Shown here: positions 1 to 10,012 of the stretch, one piece after another
Numbering within the stretch: the first letter of the stretch is position 1
Layout of the letters: each line of letters opens with the position of its first letter
Source of the DNA: Pleurotus djamor
Taxonomy: Eukaryota; Basidiomycota; Agaricomycetes; Agaricales; Pleurotaceae
Direction of reading: 5' to 3'
Assembly (NCBI GenBank): GCA_029747585.1
Contig: JAPEVF010000741.1
Span: forward strand, 1-22,306
Length of the DNA: 22,306 nucleotides
Position numbers and translations under genes: made by a program
Notes under the pieces: model-generated
Database searches by the model: none
Told to the model about the DNA's origin: nothing
What the model saw: only the letters and a program-made list of their open reading frames with translations

Positions 1-38
1 TATTACACAAAGTAGAAAATCAGCAAAATCTATCAGAA

Positions 39-289
39 GCTGTGAAATTGGTTGCCGATTTTGCGAAACCGTGTGAAAGTCACAAAAAGCTGTCACAGCA
101 GTCAGCAATTTCCCACAGACCCTGCAAAAGCCATGAAAAGCTGTGGGAGCAGCTGCGACTTTTCACAGGATCTGAAAAAGCCACCGAAAGCTGTGAAAGC
201 AAGAACACACCTGATCAAACTTTTGTGGAAGCTATAAAAGCATCATAAAGCTGGCTGTAAAATTAAAGTCATCTACAAAAGCATTGAAA
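39..289. repeat. Degenerate ~50-bp tandem repeat, five copies
   Basis: Five head-to-tail copies start at about 39, 89, 140, 190 and 240. The first four begin with GCTGT and each ends in an A-rich block resembling AAAAGCCATGAAA (for example around 126-138 and 280-289). The copies are strongly diverged in the middle. The period is 50-51 nt, which is not a multiple of three, so the short reading frame at 42-248 is not a coding repeat. A partial earlier copy may lie in 15-38. This is probably a decayed minisatellite; no function is visible. Confidence 0.6.
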
Positions 290-1050
290 GAACACTTTCC
301 AACTTTCAGTACTTTGAATGACCAACACTTTTTACGTTGTAGANTTTTTTATGCTCCTACTCAAAACAGGTTTTCCTGATGTAACGGCTGACTTCATGTC
401 TGTAAAAATATATAACAAAGAATAGTAAGTACGGGGGACATTCGAGGACACCTGCCCCATGCTGCTGGAGCCTGAAGGTGAGGCCTTGAGGTCGTAAACG
501 CCATTCGTGCGTTTACAGTATAACATAGTCAAAGTTATCCAAAAATGGCACGGGAGCTATTCTCTGCGAAGTCCTGGTAGACTCCTCATGAAGATGGGTA
601 AAGAAGGTGCTGGTTTGGGGAGAATGAGGCGTCAAGGTCTCAGCCCTCCTAGACGGCTGACAGGGGTCCCCTACTGTCATCGAAGGACGACCCTTCACAT
701 CCACACGAAAGCGTACACAGAGGGTTGTAAGTCCTGTTGAAGCTGCCTATCACTACACCAAAGTATCAAATCCCCAGAGGGTGGTTCACATTGTACTACA
801 CATTCTTCGATACAAGGCTAAATTGAGTGCGCATTTTCGCGCGAACTTAGAAGCGACAATCGATTTCGATGACTTGAGTATGATAGGCCAGACGTTTCTG
901 GGTGTGACAATGAGGTAATAGCCATGGAATCATATCGGGATTAAACGACTCACTGTGGTGGAATCTTCGGCGTTGACTTCGTGGACCGATGCTTCACATC
1001 CTAAGTTACGCCGCGGCAATGAGTACATAACTCGTGAACGCCGGCAAGGC
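290..1050. other. Intergenic, no supported gene
   Basis: Short frames on both strands (for example 507-740 plus) show no domain, no convincing splice structure and no protein-like composition. One undetermined base lies at 344, next to a T run. The right end probably includes the 3' untranslated region of the minus-strand gene ending at 1051. Confidence 0.5.
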
Positions 1051-1988
1051 TCAATAAAGCATACCAAAAGACACTAGCCCATGCTGCGGCAGGCAAAATA
1101 CCGACAAACCCATGAAAGGGAAATTGTCGTAGGGTTTCGGCTATGAGATTTTGGTGATTAAGATAAATTCGACCCGAATATGGACGTGTCGAAGTCCTCA
1201 CATCATTACTAGTGATGGCCCATTGGGTGCCTTGAATATCGTTCAAAAAACCTCGTTGTTCTTCCCCATCTCGTAGACCAAGACTTTCTTCAAGCTGGGC
1301 GCGAAAGGTGAAAATTTCATTCCCGTTATCCTTGAACATTTGCATGTCTTGACAGAACTCAATGTCATCTTCAAGGGGATTGTATTCAGTTCATGCTCGA
1401 CGAGCGAGGAAAAAGACTCACTACCCAACGGTGGCAGCTGGGAGATCGCCGCAGAGTCAGGTGGGGGAGATATCATGGTCACATTATACCGATATTCCAA
1501 CCCCTTTGCAGCAAGTTCACCCATACGCGCTGAGCCATAGTGGAAGAGAACAACATATACACGCCCCCCTTCTTCGGCAAACGTCTTTCCAGGTCGTGCA
1601 TTGGCCGTATAGACATAAGCGTCGATGCGCCACGTGAGGGTTTCGAGAAGGATCCAGACCTCATGGCCAAATATGACGTCCATGAGCCAGCGTATTTTTT
1701 GAGTTTCCATCACGGTGATCGCTTGGCTTTAAGGCAAATAAGTAAAATACGAGTATAAGTAAGGTAAGTGGTGTGAAAGATCAAAAGAATATGATTCAGT
1801 CTAGTAGCGACGAACCTGCGCCAGTAGTTTGCGTCTTGAGGAGGTTCAAGAGTGCTAACCCGTTTTGTCGGGGGAGAAGGCGGGGGCCGAGTAAGACCTT
1901 CGTCTTCTGGCGTTTCGCTGAATCGAACTTCGTTGCCTAGCTTAGCGATGATTGCGTCACGGACATTCTGCGATGAAAGGTCGGACAT
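1051..1988 (-). CDS. Hypothetical protein, four exons, about 244 aa
   Basis: I do not recognise the family. The proposed exons on the minus strand are 1988-1816, 1726-1422, 1368-1202 and 1140-1051. Introns are 89, 53 and 61 nt, with donors GTTCGT, GTGAGT and GTGAGG; the 53-nt intron carries an AACTGAAT branch site. All phases join cleanly (735 nt, 244 aa). The ATG at 1988 begins MSDLSSQNVRDAI. A proline-rich linker follows (RPPPSPPTKR, near residue 37). The central part is a compact predicted globular segment, with WLMDVIFGHEVWILLETL and later YVVLFHYGSARMGELAAKGL. If the last intron is retained instead, the frame runs to 1001 with a different hydrophobic C-terminus. A TATA-like box lies about 60 nt upstream. 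The exon model is well supported by phase; the function is unknown. Confidence 0.65.
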
Positions 1989-2047
1989 AGCTGTGGGTTT
2001 CGAGGTTGAGGATTACTTCGATAGATTATGAATTCGTACGAGCTGCC

Positions 2048-2055
2048 TTTAAATA
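2048..2055 (-). promoter_or_regulatory. TATA-like box
   Basis: TATTTAAA on the minus strand, about 60 nt upstream of the ATG at 1988. It is a plausible core promoter for the hypothetical gene 1051-1988. Confidence 0.4.
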
Positions 2056-3741
2056 CTCCGAGAGCGTCTCGACCAAAGACAACAAGGGATAAACCTCAAA
2101 GCAAATATGTTGGTCTGGGTAACCTATGGCTGGTTGCACAGAGGGGGGAAACATCGAAAGGAAACGATTAAACTCACAAGTTCATTGTCGTTGTTTGCTT
2201 CATGTGCACTTGACAGAGCCCAGCAAAGCCAGAGGTCAGCCGTCGCCGACGATCCACTGGATAAAGCCATACAAGAGATTCGAAGGGAATCTCTTGGGAA
2301 GAGAAACGTAGACTCGCAGTTTAATCTTGCAGTAAGGAGGCTGTGAATTAATGATTGTCAGAGTCGAAATCGGCGGGTTTTAGGTGGTACGAACCCATAT
2401 GATTGGTCTCTGACATTGGGTTTGAGGGATGCTTTGACCACAAGATTAAACTATAAAAGATGAACATTCCCCTCATCGTTGTCAGCCGGTATAGCCTGAT
2501 GACGTAGAGGTTCTAGAGTACCTCATGCATTGACGTCTTTGGGGATACAACGGTGAAATCGAGTCCCCGCAGAACTAGCAACGTACTTGAAGCTTCACCC
2601 AAGACACACGGTGGTGACCGGAAAATCCGATCATCCTTTGGCAGTCCAGAAGGGGAATATCAGAAGTTCCTCTGTGCTATGTGCCGTGTCATGAGCTTTT
2701 TTGTGTTCGCCGCGTCGATCTACGAGGCTTCAACATTACCAACATGCAGAGTGCTAGGGATATTGATAATGGGAGTATATGAGGGGACGATAAAATGAGG
2801 CGTAGGAAAACAATGTTCACGCCAAGCTTCACTGGCTACGGCAGCCAAACACTATTTTCGCCGATCTGACCCCTCGTTTAAATGGGCCTATCACAGGAAG
2901 GCATGGGCAAGATTTACTGTGGTTGTAGAATGAGCTAGACTAGGGGATATTCAATGACCGGACTCACAGAAGCAAAGAGTTAGATTGTGCGCTTAAGTTA
3001 GAGACATAAAATCCTTCCAGAACGGGGTTTGTGAATGTGTAGAGGTGACAACAAGGAAGGCTCTCGCAAGGGCCCTTCTCTGCGGAGCTTACGCGCAGTT
3101 ACGCGGGGTTTCAGGCAAACCAGAATCTAGACAAAAAGAAGCTCAACACCGCCTAATGAAGGCGATTGAAGGATGCGAGATAGCCAGATGCACCAAGTAC
3201 TCACAGGTTTCTGATTGGCGCAATTCGAACCGCATAGACATGGTATACAGTTTCGTTTCGGATCGCCAGTTGCGCAGAGTGAGAAACTCAAGGGCTAGAT
3301 AGTTCCCCCTCGTCCATCCTGCTCTTCTTGAACCTAAAAGAAGAAACGGGTTTAAGCTGCGATCGTCGTAAGGAGAACACCGCGGATGAAAGTCTTTGAC
3401 ATTTGACACACCGGCGCGAATAGCAGGTCAGCTGGAGAGGTCGGATGAAAACATGGAAGAAAGAGAAACGAGGGGAGAGAGAAAGGAGCAACCAGCAGCT
3501 TGAAGGGGTGCTCCAGGGAAGCTCACTTCATCCTAGCCGGGACGGACGAGGGCGAAAAGTAGACGATTATGGATGTTGCATGAGCATAAAATCAACGAGG
3601 CAAAACAGACCATGAATCGCTAGGTATAGGTAAGGTACAGATCTAATGAGTTTCCAAGAGCGATGAACGGGTTGAAACCTGGAACAAAAAATATCCATGA
3701 GCAAGGTCGATCCATTGAAGGGCATCAAGACACGCACTACA
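2056..3741. other. Long intergenic stretch, no supported gene
   Basis: Frames such as 2107-2346 and 3045-3302 (plus) or 3143-3409 (minus) are short, lack recognisable domains, and cannot be joined into a convincing spliced gene. The right end, about 3500-3741, is probably the 3' untranslated region of the F-box-like gene that stops at 3742. Confidence 0.4.
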
Positions 3742-4995
3742 CTAAGTCTTCGGTGCCCCCCTTGCCTCTTCGATACCATCGAGTAGCGACTCATGCCAAT
3801 TGCTGAAAATATCTCCCCTGATACGCCCAACCCCACTGGTCGGCTGGTTGGATCCGCGCATGTAGCGAATGGTTCCTTCAATGCTGAGAATGTCAATCAT
3901 GAGGAGAGCCGGTATGCCACCGAATAATTTCTGACGGCCCGAAGACGAGATGTTGTGGTCAGGGAAGCGGAGATATTGAACCGTCTTCGGGGACAACTCA
4001 AGAATTTTATCGGTGTTGATAGGATCCTAGAAACGTTGAAATTGATCGTCAGAAACTAAACCATAGGTCCGGGCAACCAAGCGGCGCGGATACATGAATA
4101 CACGTACCGTAATCCAGAGAAATTCCACGGCATCGCAGAAAGGACTGAATGCAGTAAGCATGGGTAAAGGGCACAGCAAGCTTTTCACCGTACGAAGAAG
4201 CTCGAGAGGCGTGTTGCTACTGTTATAGAGATGGACACCCCGGGCCGGTGCAATGGAAAGGTGCTCAAGGGGAGCCAAGGTGTCGAGTTTGCTGAAGAAA
4301 CAGAGACGACAATCAAGAATCTTCAGTTTCGGAAGGCTGATGGCAGGAAATCCATACGCCAGGAGTTTGGTTTCCGGGGAAACGCCCGCAATAGCCAAGT
4401 ACTCTAAGGAGGGCTGCGAACGGATAAAGTTGTATACGGTTTCGTTCCATCCGGCGAGAAAGGTGAAATGAGTCAGCTGGATGGACTTATGAACGTTCTG
4501 GACGGTGGGGACAAGGATGGCGGGCGGGATCAAGTAGAGTCGCAGCAGACACGATAATAAAGGAAGAATCTTCTGTATTGAGTCCCATTCGTGCGCGGTA
4601 GAGTACTCTTTTCCATGCGAAATGAAAGTCTTGATATATGTCGCTAGTCTGGGTTTAAGAGTGAGGGCCTCATGCAGTCGCATGAAGCTGCCGTGTTGGG
4701 GGAAAATATATGTTCTGGGGTGAGCGTGCGAGGTCGGGAACGAGAACTTGGTGACGGCCATGGTGGAGATGGACTCATAAAGCAGCGGTATTGCACTGTT
4801 GTAGAAGGACCGAGAAACATGGAGGATTGGGAGAAGAGAGTTGCGGTATGGCGTGTCGGTCCCAACCTCATCGACAATGAGCCGTACGATTTCCGGCGGG
4901 ATGTGGTGGGACTTTCTCACTGTGACGGCGCGTGAATCTTGTGTTTAGTCAGGGAGTATACGGTAATAGTGGGACTTACACATCTGAGGGACCAT
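3742..4995 (-). CDS. F-box-like/LRR protein, paralog A1
   Basis: Three exons on the minus strand: 4995-4980, 4919-4108 and 4026-3742, giving 370 aa. The first intron (60 nt, GTAAGT donor, CCTGACTAAAC branch, CACAG acceptor) is phase 1. The second (81 nt, GTACGT donor, TTCTGACG branch, CTAG acceptor) is phase 0. The ATG is in the 16-nt first exon. Residues about 12-55 form an F-box-like module (HHIPPEIVRLIVDEV, then LLPILHVSRSFYNSAIPLLY). The remainder has leucine-rich, LRR-like strands, for example PSLEYLAI and LPKLKILDCRLCFF. Such proteins usually bind Skp1 through the F-box and present substrates to an SCF ubiquitin ligase; here that is inferred from the family. It shares its intron positions with the next two minus-strand genes, so all three are tandem duplicates. 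Confidence 0.8.
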
Positions 4996-5286
4996 TGCGC
5001 CAACGGGGAAAAAGAAAGGCAAAAACAACACGTGGCGGCGATTCGGAATCAATATCCATTTTCTCAATCTGAGTGTGAGAGAGGTTCTTCCCACAGTCAG
5101 TAAGGACAGTTCTAAACACTCTACCCGCGGCCGTTATACGAAGCTTTGCTAAACATGTCAGAATATCCGAGTTGAGAGAATCTCCCTTCTTCCCCGAACT
5201 TCTAGGATACATCGTCGCACTCGTATACGTCACAGTCTTTCAACGAACACCGAAAGTCCTGTCCTGACCAGCAGGCAACCCCAAGT

Positions 5287-6594
5287 CTACATTTCGCTGA
5301 TCGTCAATTTTGACTCCTCTATCACTCCTTCAGCCAGTCCTCTCCATACCGGAAACCCATCCTGATGGAAGGGAGGACCGTTAACCTCGCCCTCCGTCAT
5401 CCATGATATCACAGGGGCACCGCGAATCAGTCGGCGAACTCTGGGATAATCTGACATGGCACCGCCAAAATCAATTATCGCCAACGCTGGGAAGCGATCA
5501 AAGATAGATGGGTCATACGAGAAATTGAGGTGTCTGTATTCCAGACAGATGTACTTCAGGGTGGGTGACGAAATGGAGAGGATTGGCTCGAAGGTATGGG
5601 TCTAGGGTGACAATGCATATACATATTAGCACGGTTGTTGAGAATGAGAAATTAGATCAGTATACGCACCCTTATGGTCCATAAGTACTCTAAGGCGTCG
5701 CAGTATCTAACGAGTTTCTCCAGCACATGCAACGAACACTTGAGGGAACGGATACGCCGGATGATATGGATCGGGATGATTCGTACGTTTCCACGTCTGT
5801 CGTTTGGAGTAATGCTCAGCGTAAGATCCTCTATTGGAGGTGATCCGTCTAGTTTATTGAGAAAGTGGACGCTGCAGTCGAGGAAATTGAGTTGAGGAAG
5901 GCGAACGTTGAGCAGGTGCTCAAGGACAGTTTCGGACGAAATGCGCCCGAGCCTAAGGTATCGAAGGTTTGGTTGAAGCAAGATTAAGTTGTACGTTTCT
6001 TCGGTACAGTCGCTACGGATGACGAGATGCGTTAGACGGACGGTTTGAGGTATCGGGAGAGGTTGATGGGGTATAGATAAGCAGCGCAAACGGGGCAAAG
6101 AACAAATAAGTTCTTCGATAACCGTCCACTCGTCGTCACCGTAGTAGTATCCCATGCATAGTATCAGAGTTTTAGTATGCTCCGACAATCTGGGATTATG
6201 GATAGGCGATCGGTAGAGTAGGGAGAGATTGTTGGGAAGGATTCGTGTTGACGGCGGGGAAGGCGGCGCTCGGTATGGAGGTTTGACGGCGCAGATAGAT
6301 TCATAGAGGAGAGAAGTCCCAATCTCAAAGAAAGCCTTAGAAACAAGGAGTAGAGGTAAAAGAACGTTGCGATCTGGAGGTTGGTTGCTGAGATCAATGA
6401 TGATGATTCGAAAGATTTCTGGCGGGAAAATGGGAGGCACTATATGATACGGAGGGCTAGACAGTCAGGAGAATTCGATGAGCTCGGAGCTGGGCGAACT
6501 TACTGGGTCGTTCGCAGGCTCTACGGGGATGATTCGGAAGAGAGGGACAGGTAAAGACTACCCGCGGATTCATAACTGATCGTGAGAGTCCCAT
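5287..6594 (-). CDS. F-box-like/LRR protein, paralog A2
   Basis: Exons on the minus strand: about 6573 (or 6594) to 6504, 6439-5670, and 5601-5287; 384 or 391 aa. Intron 1 is 64 nt (GTAAGT donor, CCTGACTG branch, ATATAG acceptor, phase 1). Intron 2 is 68 nt (GTGCGT donor, GTGCTAAT branch, CCCTAG acceptor, phase 0). After splicing, the F-box begins PPIFPPEIFRIIIIDL and continues LLPLLLVSKAFFEIGTSLLY. LRR-like repeats follow (LRYLRLG, LPQLNFLDCSVHFLNKL). The last exon is 315 nt, the same length as in paralog A3. The start is uncertain: the ATGs at 6594 and 6573 are in frame, and splicing also assembles an in-frame ATG at the exon junction (A|TG). The ATG at 6594 lies inside a palindromic element. 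The role as an SCF substrate adaptor is inferred from the family. Confidence 0.78.
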
Positions 6595-6605
6595 TTCTCA
6601 CGGTC
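6578..6605. promoter_or_regulatory. Palindromic element P1, upstream of paralog A2
   Basis: Arm GATCGTGAGA (6578-6587), 8-base loop, arm TCTCACGGTC (6596-6605); 9 of 10 arm positions pair. The same 10-8-10 layout occurs at 8217, 15660 and 18166. P1 and P2 resemble each other over about 36 bp, including flanking bases. It overlaps the possible ATG at 6594 and ends 5 nt from the one at 6573. A binding site for a dimeric regulator, or a remnant of a small repeat, is possible. Confidence 0.5.
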
Positions 6606-6850
6606 ACAAAATCCCTCATCAACCTTTCCCTCCGTGGACCGTCAGTACTTCAGTGACCAGACTGGGCATTTCGTACTTTGCTGTTGGGGATAGGTTCGAA
6701 GTCACGAGCAAGGAGACGGCCTGTCTCGTGATGAACGTTTGACGTAGACAAGGACGAAAACATCTGAAATCACATTCCCCGGAAAAAAAAACATAAATGA
6801 CTCTCCTCAACAGAACGGACGTCGGACAGAGACCAAGGTCACCGGCCAGA

Positions 6851-8097
6851 TCATATGGCAGTTCCTTGAGCCTCGTGTACGTCCTCTTCTACCTTCTCGT
6901 GCCATACCTGGAACCCATCCTCATGGGCATGAGGCCCGTCTACTTCGTTCCCATCTTCCAGCGCAGACAAGAGACTACCTCCGCGAAGTGTTCGGTAGAC
7001 TCTGGAGCAGTTGTACTTGGAAATACCAATATCCACGATCACCAATGCTGGAAAGCGATCGAAGATAGTCGTACTGTCAGAGTGATTGATGGGACAGAAC
7101 CCCATGCAGATGTATTTGAGAACCTTGGATGGGATGGAGTATATCGGCTCGATCTGCGCGTTTGACTGGATGAGGTTTACGCGCAGTAGGGTGCTTTGAT
7201 TAGTATGGGGGTTGAGGAGAGAGAAAGGTAGCAAATACTTACGCCGGAGACAAACACATACTCCAATGCGTCACAGTAAGGGCCGACCTTTTGAAGCAAG
7301 GAAAACGAGCACTTGAGGGAACGTATGCGACGAATGATGTGGACAGGGATGATTTGAATGTCTGCTTGAGTGAGAGCCCGGGTACTGTTCAGCACGAGGT
7401 GATCTAATGGCGGAGATGCAGCGATTTTGTTGAAGAAATGAAGGCTGCATCTGAGCGTTCTAAGTTGGGGGAGGGTGACATTAGGCCATGGCGCCAGCGC
7501 GACCTCGAACTTGACGGATCCAAGCACGAGGTATTGCAGAGTTGGTAGAAGGTGGGGGTAGTTGCACACGTCGCCTCCAGATATGTTTTGTATGACGAGA
7601 TGCGTTATCTGAGCGGTTCGTGGTATAAGATGCAGCGGAGGTGACTGAGCAAGACTAGTGCTAGCCAGCCGCTTCAAACGGGTCAAGCATGAGAGGATCC
7701 CTTCGATGTACTTCCACGCAGTAGGGGAATTAGAGAATTCGTCGGATATGATCAGGGTCTCTAGGTATGTTGACAGTATGGAATTTTGGGCAAGTGCGCG
7801 GTGAAGTAGGTGGCATTTGTTTGCGAGCATTCGTGTTGCAGGATAGTGCAGTATTCTGAACGGACTACCGCCAACGCATATTGATTGGTATAGAAGTGAA
7901 GCGCTGAGCGAGAAGAATGTCCTAGAAACGAGCAGGAGGGGGAGGAGGATGTTGCGGGTCGTTGTCTGGGTGGGGTCGATAAACTCCAGGATAATCATCG
8001 AAATGATTTCAGGCGGAAAATTGGGGGACACTAGATAGCAGGCAATGACAAGCATCGGTCAGTACTTCAGTCGTGGTATCAAAGTGCTACGGGGCAT
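6851..8097 (-). CDS. F-box-like/LRR protein, paralog A3
   Basis: Preferred exons on the minus strand: 8097-8091, 8030-7243 and 7165-6851, giving 369 aa. Intron 1 would be 60 nt, phase 1, with a weak GTAGCA donor, a TACTGACC branch and a CTAG acceptor; its position and length match paralog A1. Alternatively translation starts at the ATG at 8055, unspliced, adding a few N-terminal residues. Intron 2 (77 nt, GTAAGT donor, TACTAATC branch, CCAG acceptor) is phase 0. An AG 12 nt further on is an equally in-frame alternative acceptor. The F-box-like module reads PNFPPEIISMIILEF, then LLPLLLVSRTFFSLSASLLY. LRR-like segments follow (LQYLVLGSV, LPQLRTLRCSLHFFNKI). It is closest to paralog A2, sharing HIIRRIRSLKCS and DRFPAL. 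It is probably an SCF adaptor by family. Confidence 0.77.
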
Positions 8098-8216
8098 GTC
8101 TGACTTTTTTGTTCTTCAAACATACTACCGTGTTACACGGTGGGCAGAGCTCTACATGAACGGTCAGGAACATTGACAAGTCAGAAACAATTTTTGTCAA
8201 GTTCAATCTCTCTGGT

Positions 8217-8244
8217 GATCGTGGGAGCCTTATTTCTCACGCTC
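8217..8244. promoter_or_regulatory. Palindromic element P2, upstream of paralog A3
   Basis: Arm GATCGTGGGA (8217-8226), 8-base loop, arm TCTCACGCTC (8235-8244); 8 of 10 arm positions pair. It lies 120 nt upstream of the preferred start of the minus-strand F-box gene at 8097. It is also just upstream of the plus-strand coding-like stretch at 8275, so it could serve either side. Confidence 0.5.
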
Positions 8245-8274
8245 ACTAAATCATTAAATCCACTCAATGACGCA

Positions 8275-9095
8275 TGGTACCTCTTCTTTTCACTGCTCCC
8301 ATTTTCGCCCCCAGTCACGACTATATCTATGTCCACCCAGACGCAATACATACGCTTTGAAGGCACGATACTACCCTACCAGATCGTCCAACCGACAGGA
8401 CCTGAGTTGAGGTCAGTGTTGCTCCCGCACACGCCGTATTTTTTTNCTCTGAGCCAGAGTCTACTGCTTTTTCATCATCTAGGCCACCTGCACACGCTAT
8501 CAACTGACCACAGCCATCCCGGAACGCTCTCCGAGAACTCTCCTTACCGAACACAAGCTAAGGAAGAACGCGGCGGCTGGAACTTGGAGGTTGGCTCAAG
8601 GACGTCGACTACGACGGGTGCTACAGGAATCCGGACAACATACGAAGGTAGGTCCCGGAAGTTTCCCTCCAGTTACAACACGCTGATGATCCCCTTTTCT
8701 ATGCTAGGTATCTACTATATCTCGAGTCTTGGCTGCTCTCCCAGAGCTCCGGCTTGTTTCGGTCGTGAGTTTTACCAGTATCACGCAGGTGCGTCTCACA
8801 CAGAAGCCCCCATTCGTTGTCAGCACATTTTGCGCTTTCTAGAAGTCCCTTCCTGGGACGAAGCTCTCCGTCGATACTATCCGTAGCGCGACTAGTGGTC
8901 TTTGATGGTAAAGTGTCTGCATTGGTGAGTATTTTGTCGCGATCGAGTCCTCAAACACTTACTAATCATTTTCGAAGTCTTTATATCTCGCTGCTTCCCT
9001 CCTACACCCGAAGCAACTTCCAACGAAACCCTCCATCAGCCAGAAGGGTCGATGTGGTAGAGTCTAAAGGGACCGACCTCTTTTCCTACCCATGA
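8275..9095 (+). pseudogene. Broken or unresolved coding-like stretch
   Basis: No single model works, but several segments look coding in different frames. From the ATG at about 8275 the frame reads SHDYIYVHPDAIHTL and then stops. A shift at CTTTGAA continues EGTILPYQIVQPTGPEL. Another frame gives EVSVAPAHAVFF and SEPESTAFSSSRPPAHA. A third reads YQLTTAIPERSPRTLLTEHK and is rich in Lys and Arg. A good intron follows (GTAGGT donor near 8646, GCTAG acceptor at about 8709), leading to ISRVLAALPELRLVSV. Another canonical intron (GTGAGT donor, CTTACTAATC branch) sits at about 8924-8977. One unknown base is at 8446. I read this as a decayed gene, or one damaged by sequencing errors. The family is not recognised. 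A continuous 248-aa frame across 8140-8886 exists but has low-complexity composition. Confidence 0.35.
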
Positions 9096-9890
9096 CGCCA
9101 CACGAACCCTCCCCCTCGGTGTCCTGGTGCTGCGCGTTGACGTTGGTGGTCAGCCCTAGATCTCGCTTGAGATTCCGATGTGGTCGTCTCCAAATCAGCT
9201 CGGATTCCGTGTATGCCCCTTCAGATGCCATCGAATCCGATACAATATACTATGGCCCCCATTCCACGCCACCTCCGCAATACCTAGCTACTTTACACAT
9301 CACCATCTACCATGCATCCTGTGCTTTCTCGGCCAATTCCGAGCGACTGCACCTTCTCATCCTCGAGTTTTGCTGTAGAGCACATCGTACTTAAGTACTC
9401 TCCGTCGCTCTTCGCACCGTTGACGTACGGACACCATCTGTACTGTCTCGTGTGTACGTCTCTATGTTACTTACCTTCATTCATTATGCCCAGTCTTATA
9501 TCCTCGTATATTCAGTCGTAGGTCATGACGAAATTTCTCGTCTGTTGTAGAGTACAACGAGGTCGTATTTCCACAGTACCACCTTCGCACGGGCATCTAC
9601 TCCTGAAGGAGGTGGCCAATCCCAAGAATGAAATTTGTATCCTACTTCACCAGTGATGGGGCGGGCTACGCTCTGCTGTTGTTTTCATGCTGTCCATCCC
9701 GACGGACAGCCGGTGAGTCGCTAATGATTCTCAAGATGTACAATGAGTCGGTCATGCTGCGCCTCATCCAAGTACGGCATCCTTGTCCGTTCTTGGATTG
9801 ATCCAAGCTCCCGTAGTCGTGAGGAATTGTTCGCGCCCGCTTACAACCACGCCTCACAACGCCTCCCCGCCTTGTCTGCTATCTTCGAGG
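9096..9890. other. Intergenic, coding-like traces only
   Basis: The stretch at 9091-9160 reads TRTLPLGVLVLRVDVGGQP before a stop. 9170-9394 is an open frame of doubtful composition. These may be further remnants of the broken gene to the left. No complete gene could be built. Confidence 0.35.
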
Positions 9891-9892
9891 AT

Positions 9893-9900
9893 TATAAATA
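9893..9900 (+). promoter_or_regulatory. TATA box
   Basis: TATAAATA, 113 nt upstream of the ATG at 10013. The following 5' untranslated stretch is C/A-rich and pyrimidine-rich, as is common for well-transcribed fungal genes. Confidence 0.5.
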
Positions 9901-10012
9901 CTGCATCTAGCTCGTTCATCGCCATTCATCATCACTCACTAGTACTACTCCCCGCACCACTCTCCAAACTCCAAATCAACTCACACACCCCAACCCTCCC
10001 AAGTCTCATCAA

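Noticed and set aside
42..248. Frame across the left-edge repeat as a repeat protein
   Set aside because: The repeat period is not a multiple of three, so the protein does not repeat; the frame is incidental.
2107..2346. A 79-aa plus-strand frame as a small gene
   Set aside because: No domain, no splice partner, and the composition is not distinctive.
3143..3409. tRNA-like GGTTCGAAT B-box motif on the minus strand near 3225-3240
   Set aside because: The flanking T-arm does not pair, and no A box or acceptor stem is found at the right distance.
6641..6654. 14-base identity GTCAGTACTTCAGT at 6641-6654 and 8058-8071 as a shared promoter element
   Set aside because: The order relative to the palindromes is not the same, and the second copy overlaps the proposed branch-site region of an intron; likely chance or a splicing signal.
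6685..6710. GGTTCGAAG motif suggesting a tRNA T-loop
   Set aside because: No cloverleaf arms around it; chance match.
8140..8886. A 248-aa plus-strand frame as one intact protein
   Set aside because: It contains an undetermined base, has low-complexity composition, and competes with more protein-like segments in other frames and with good splice sites inside it.
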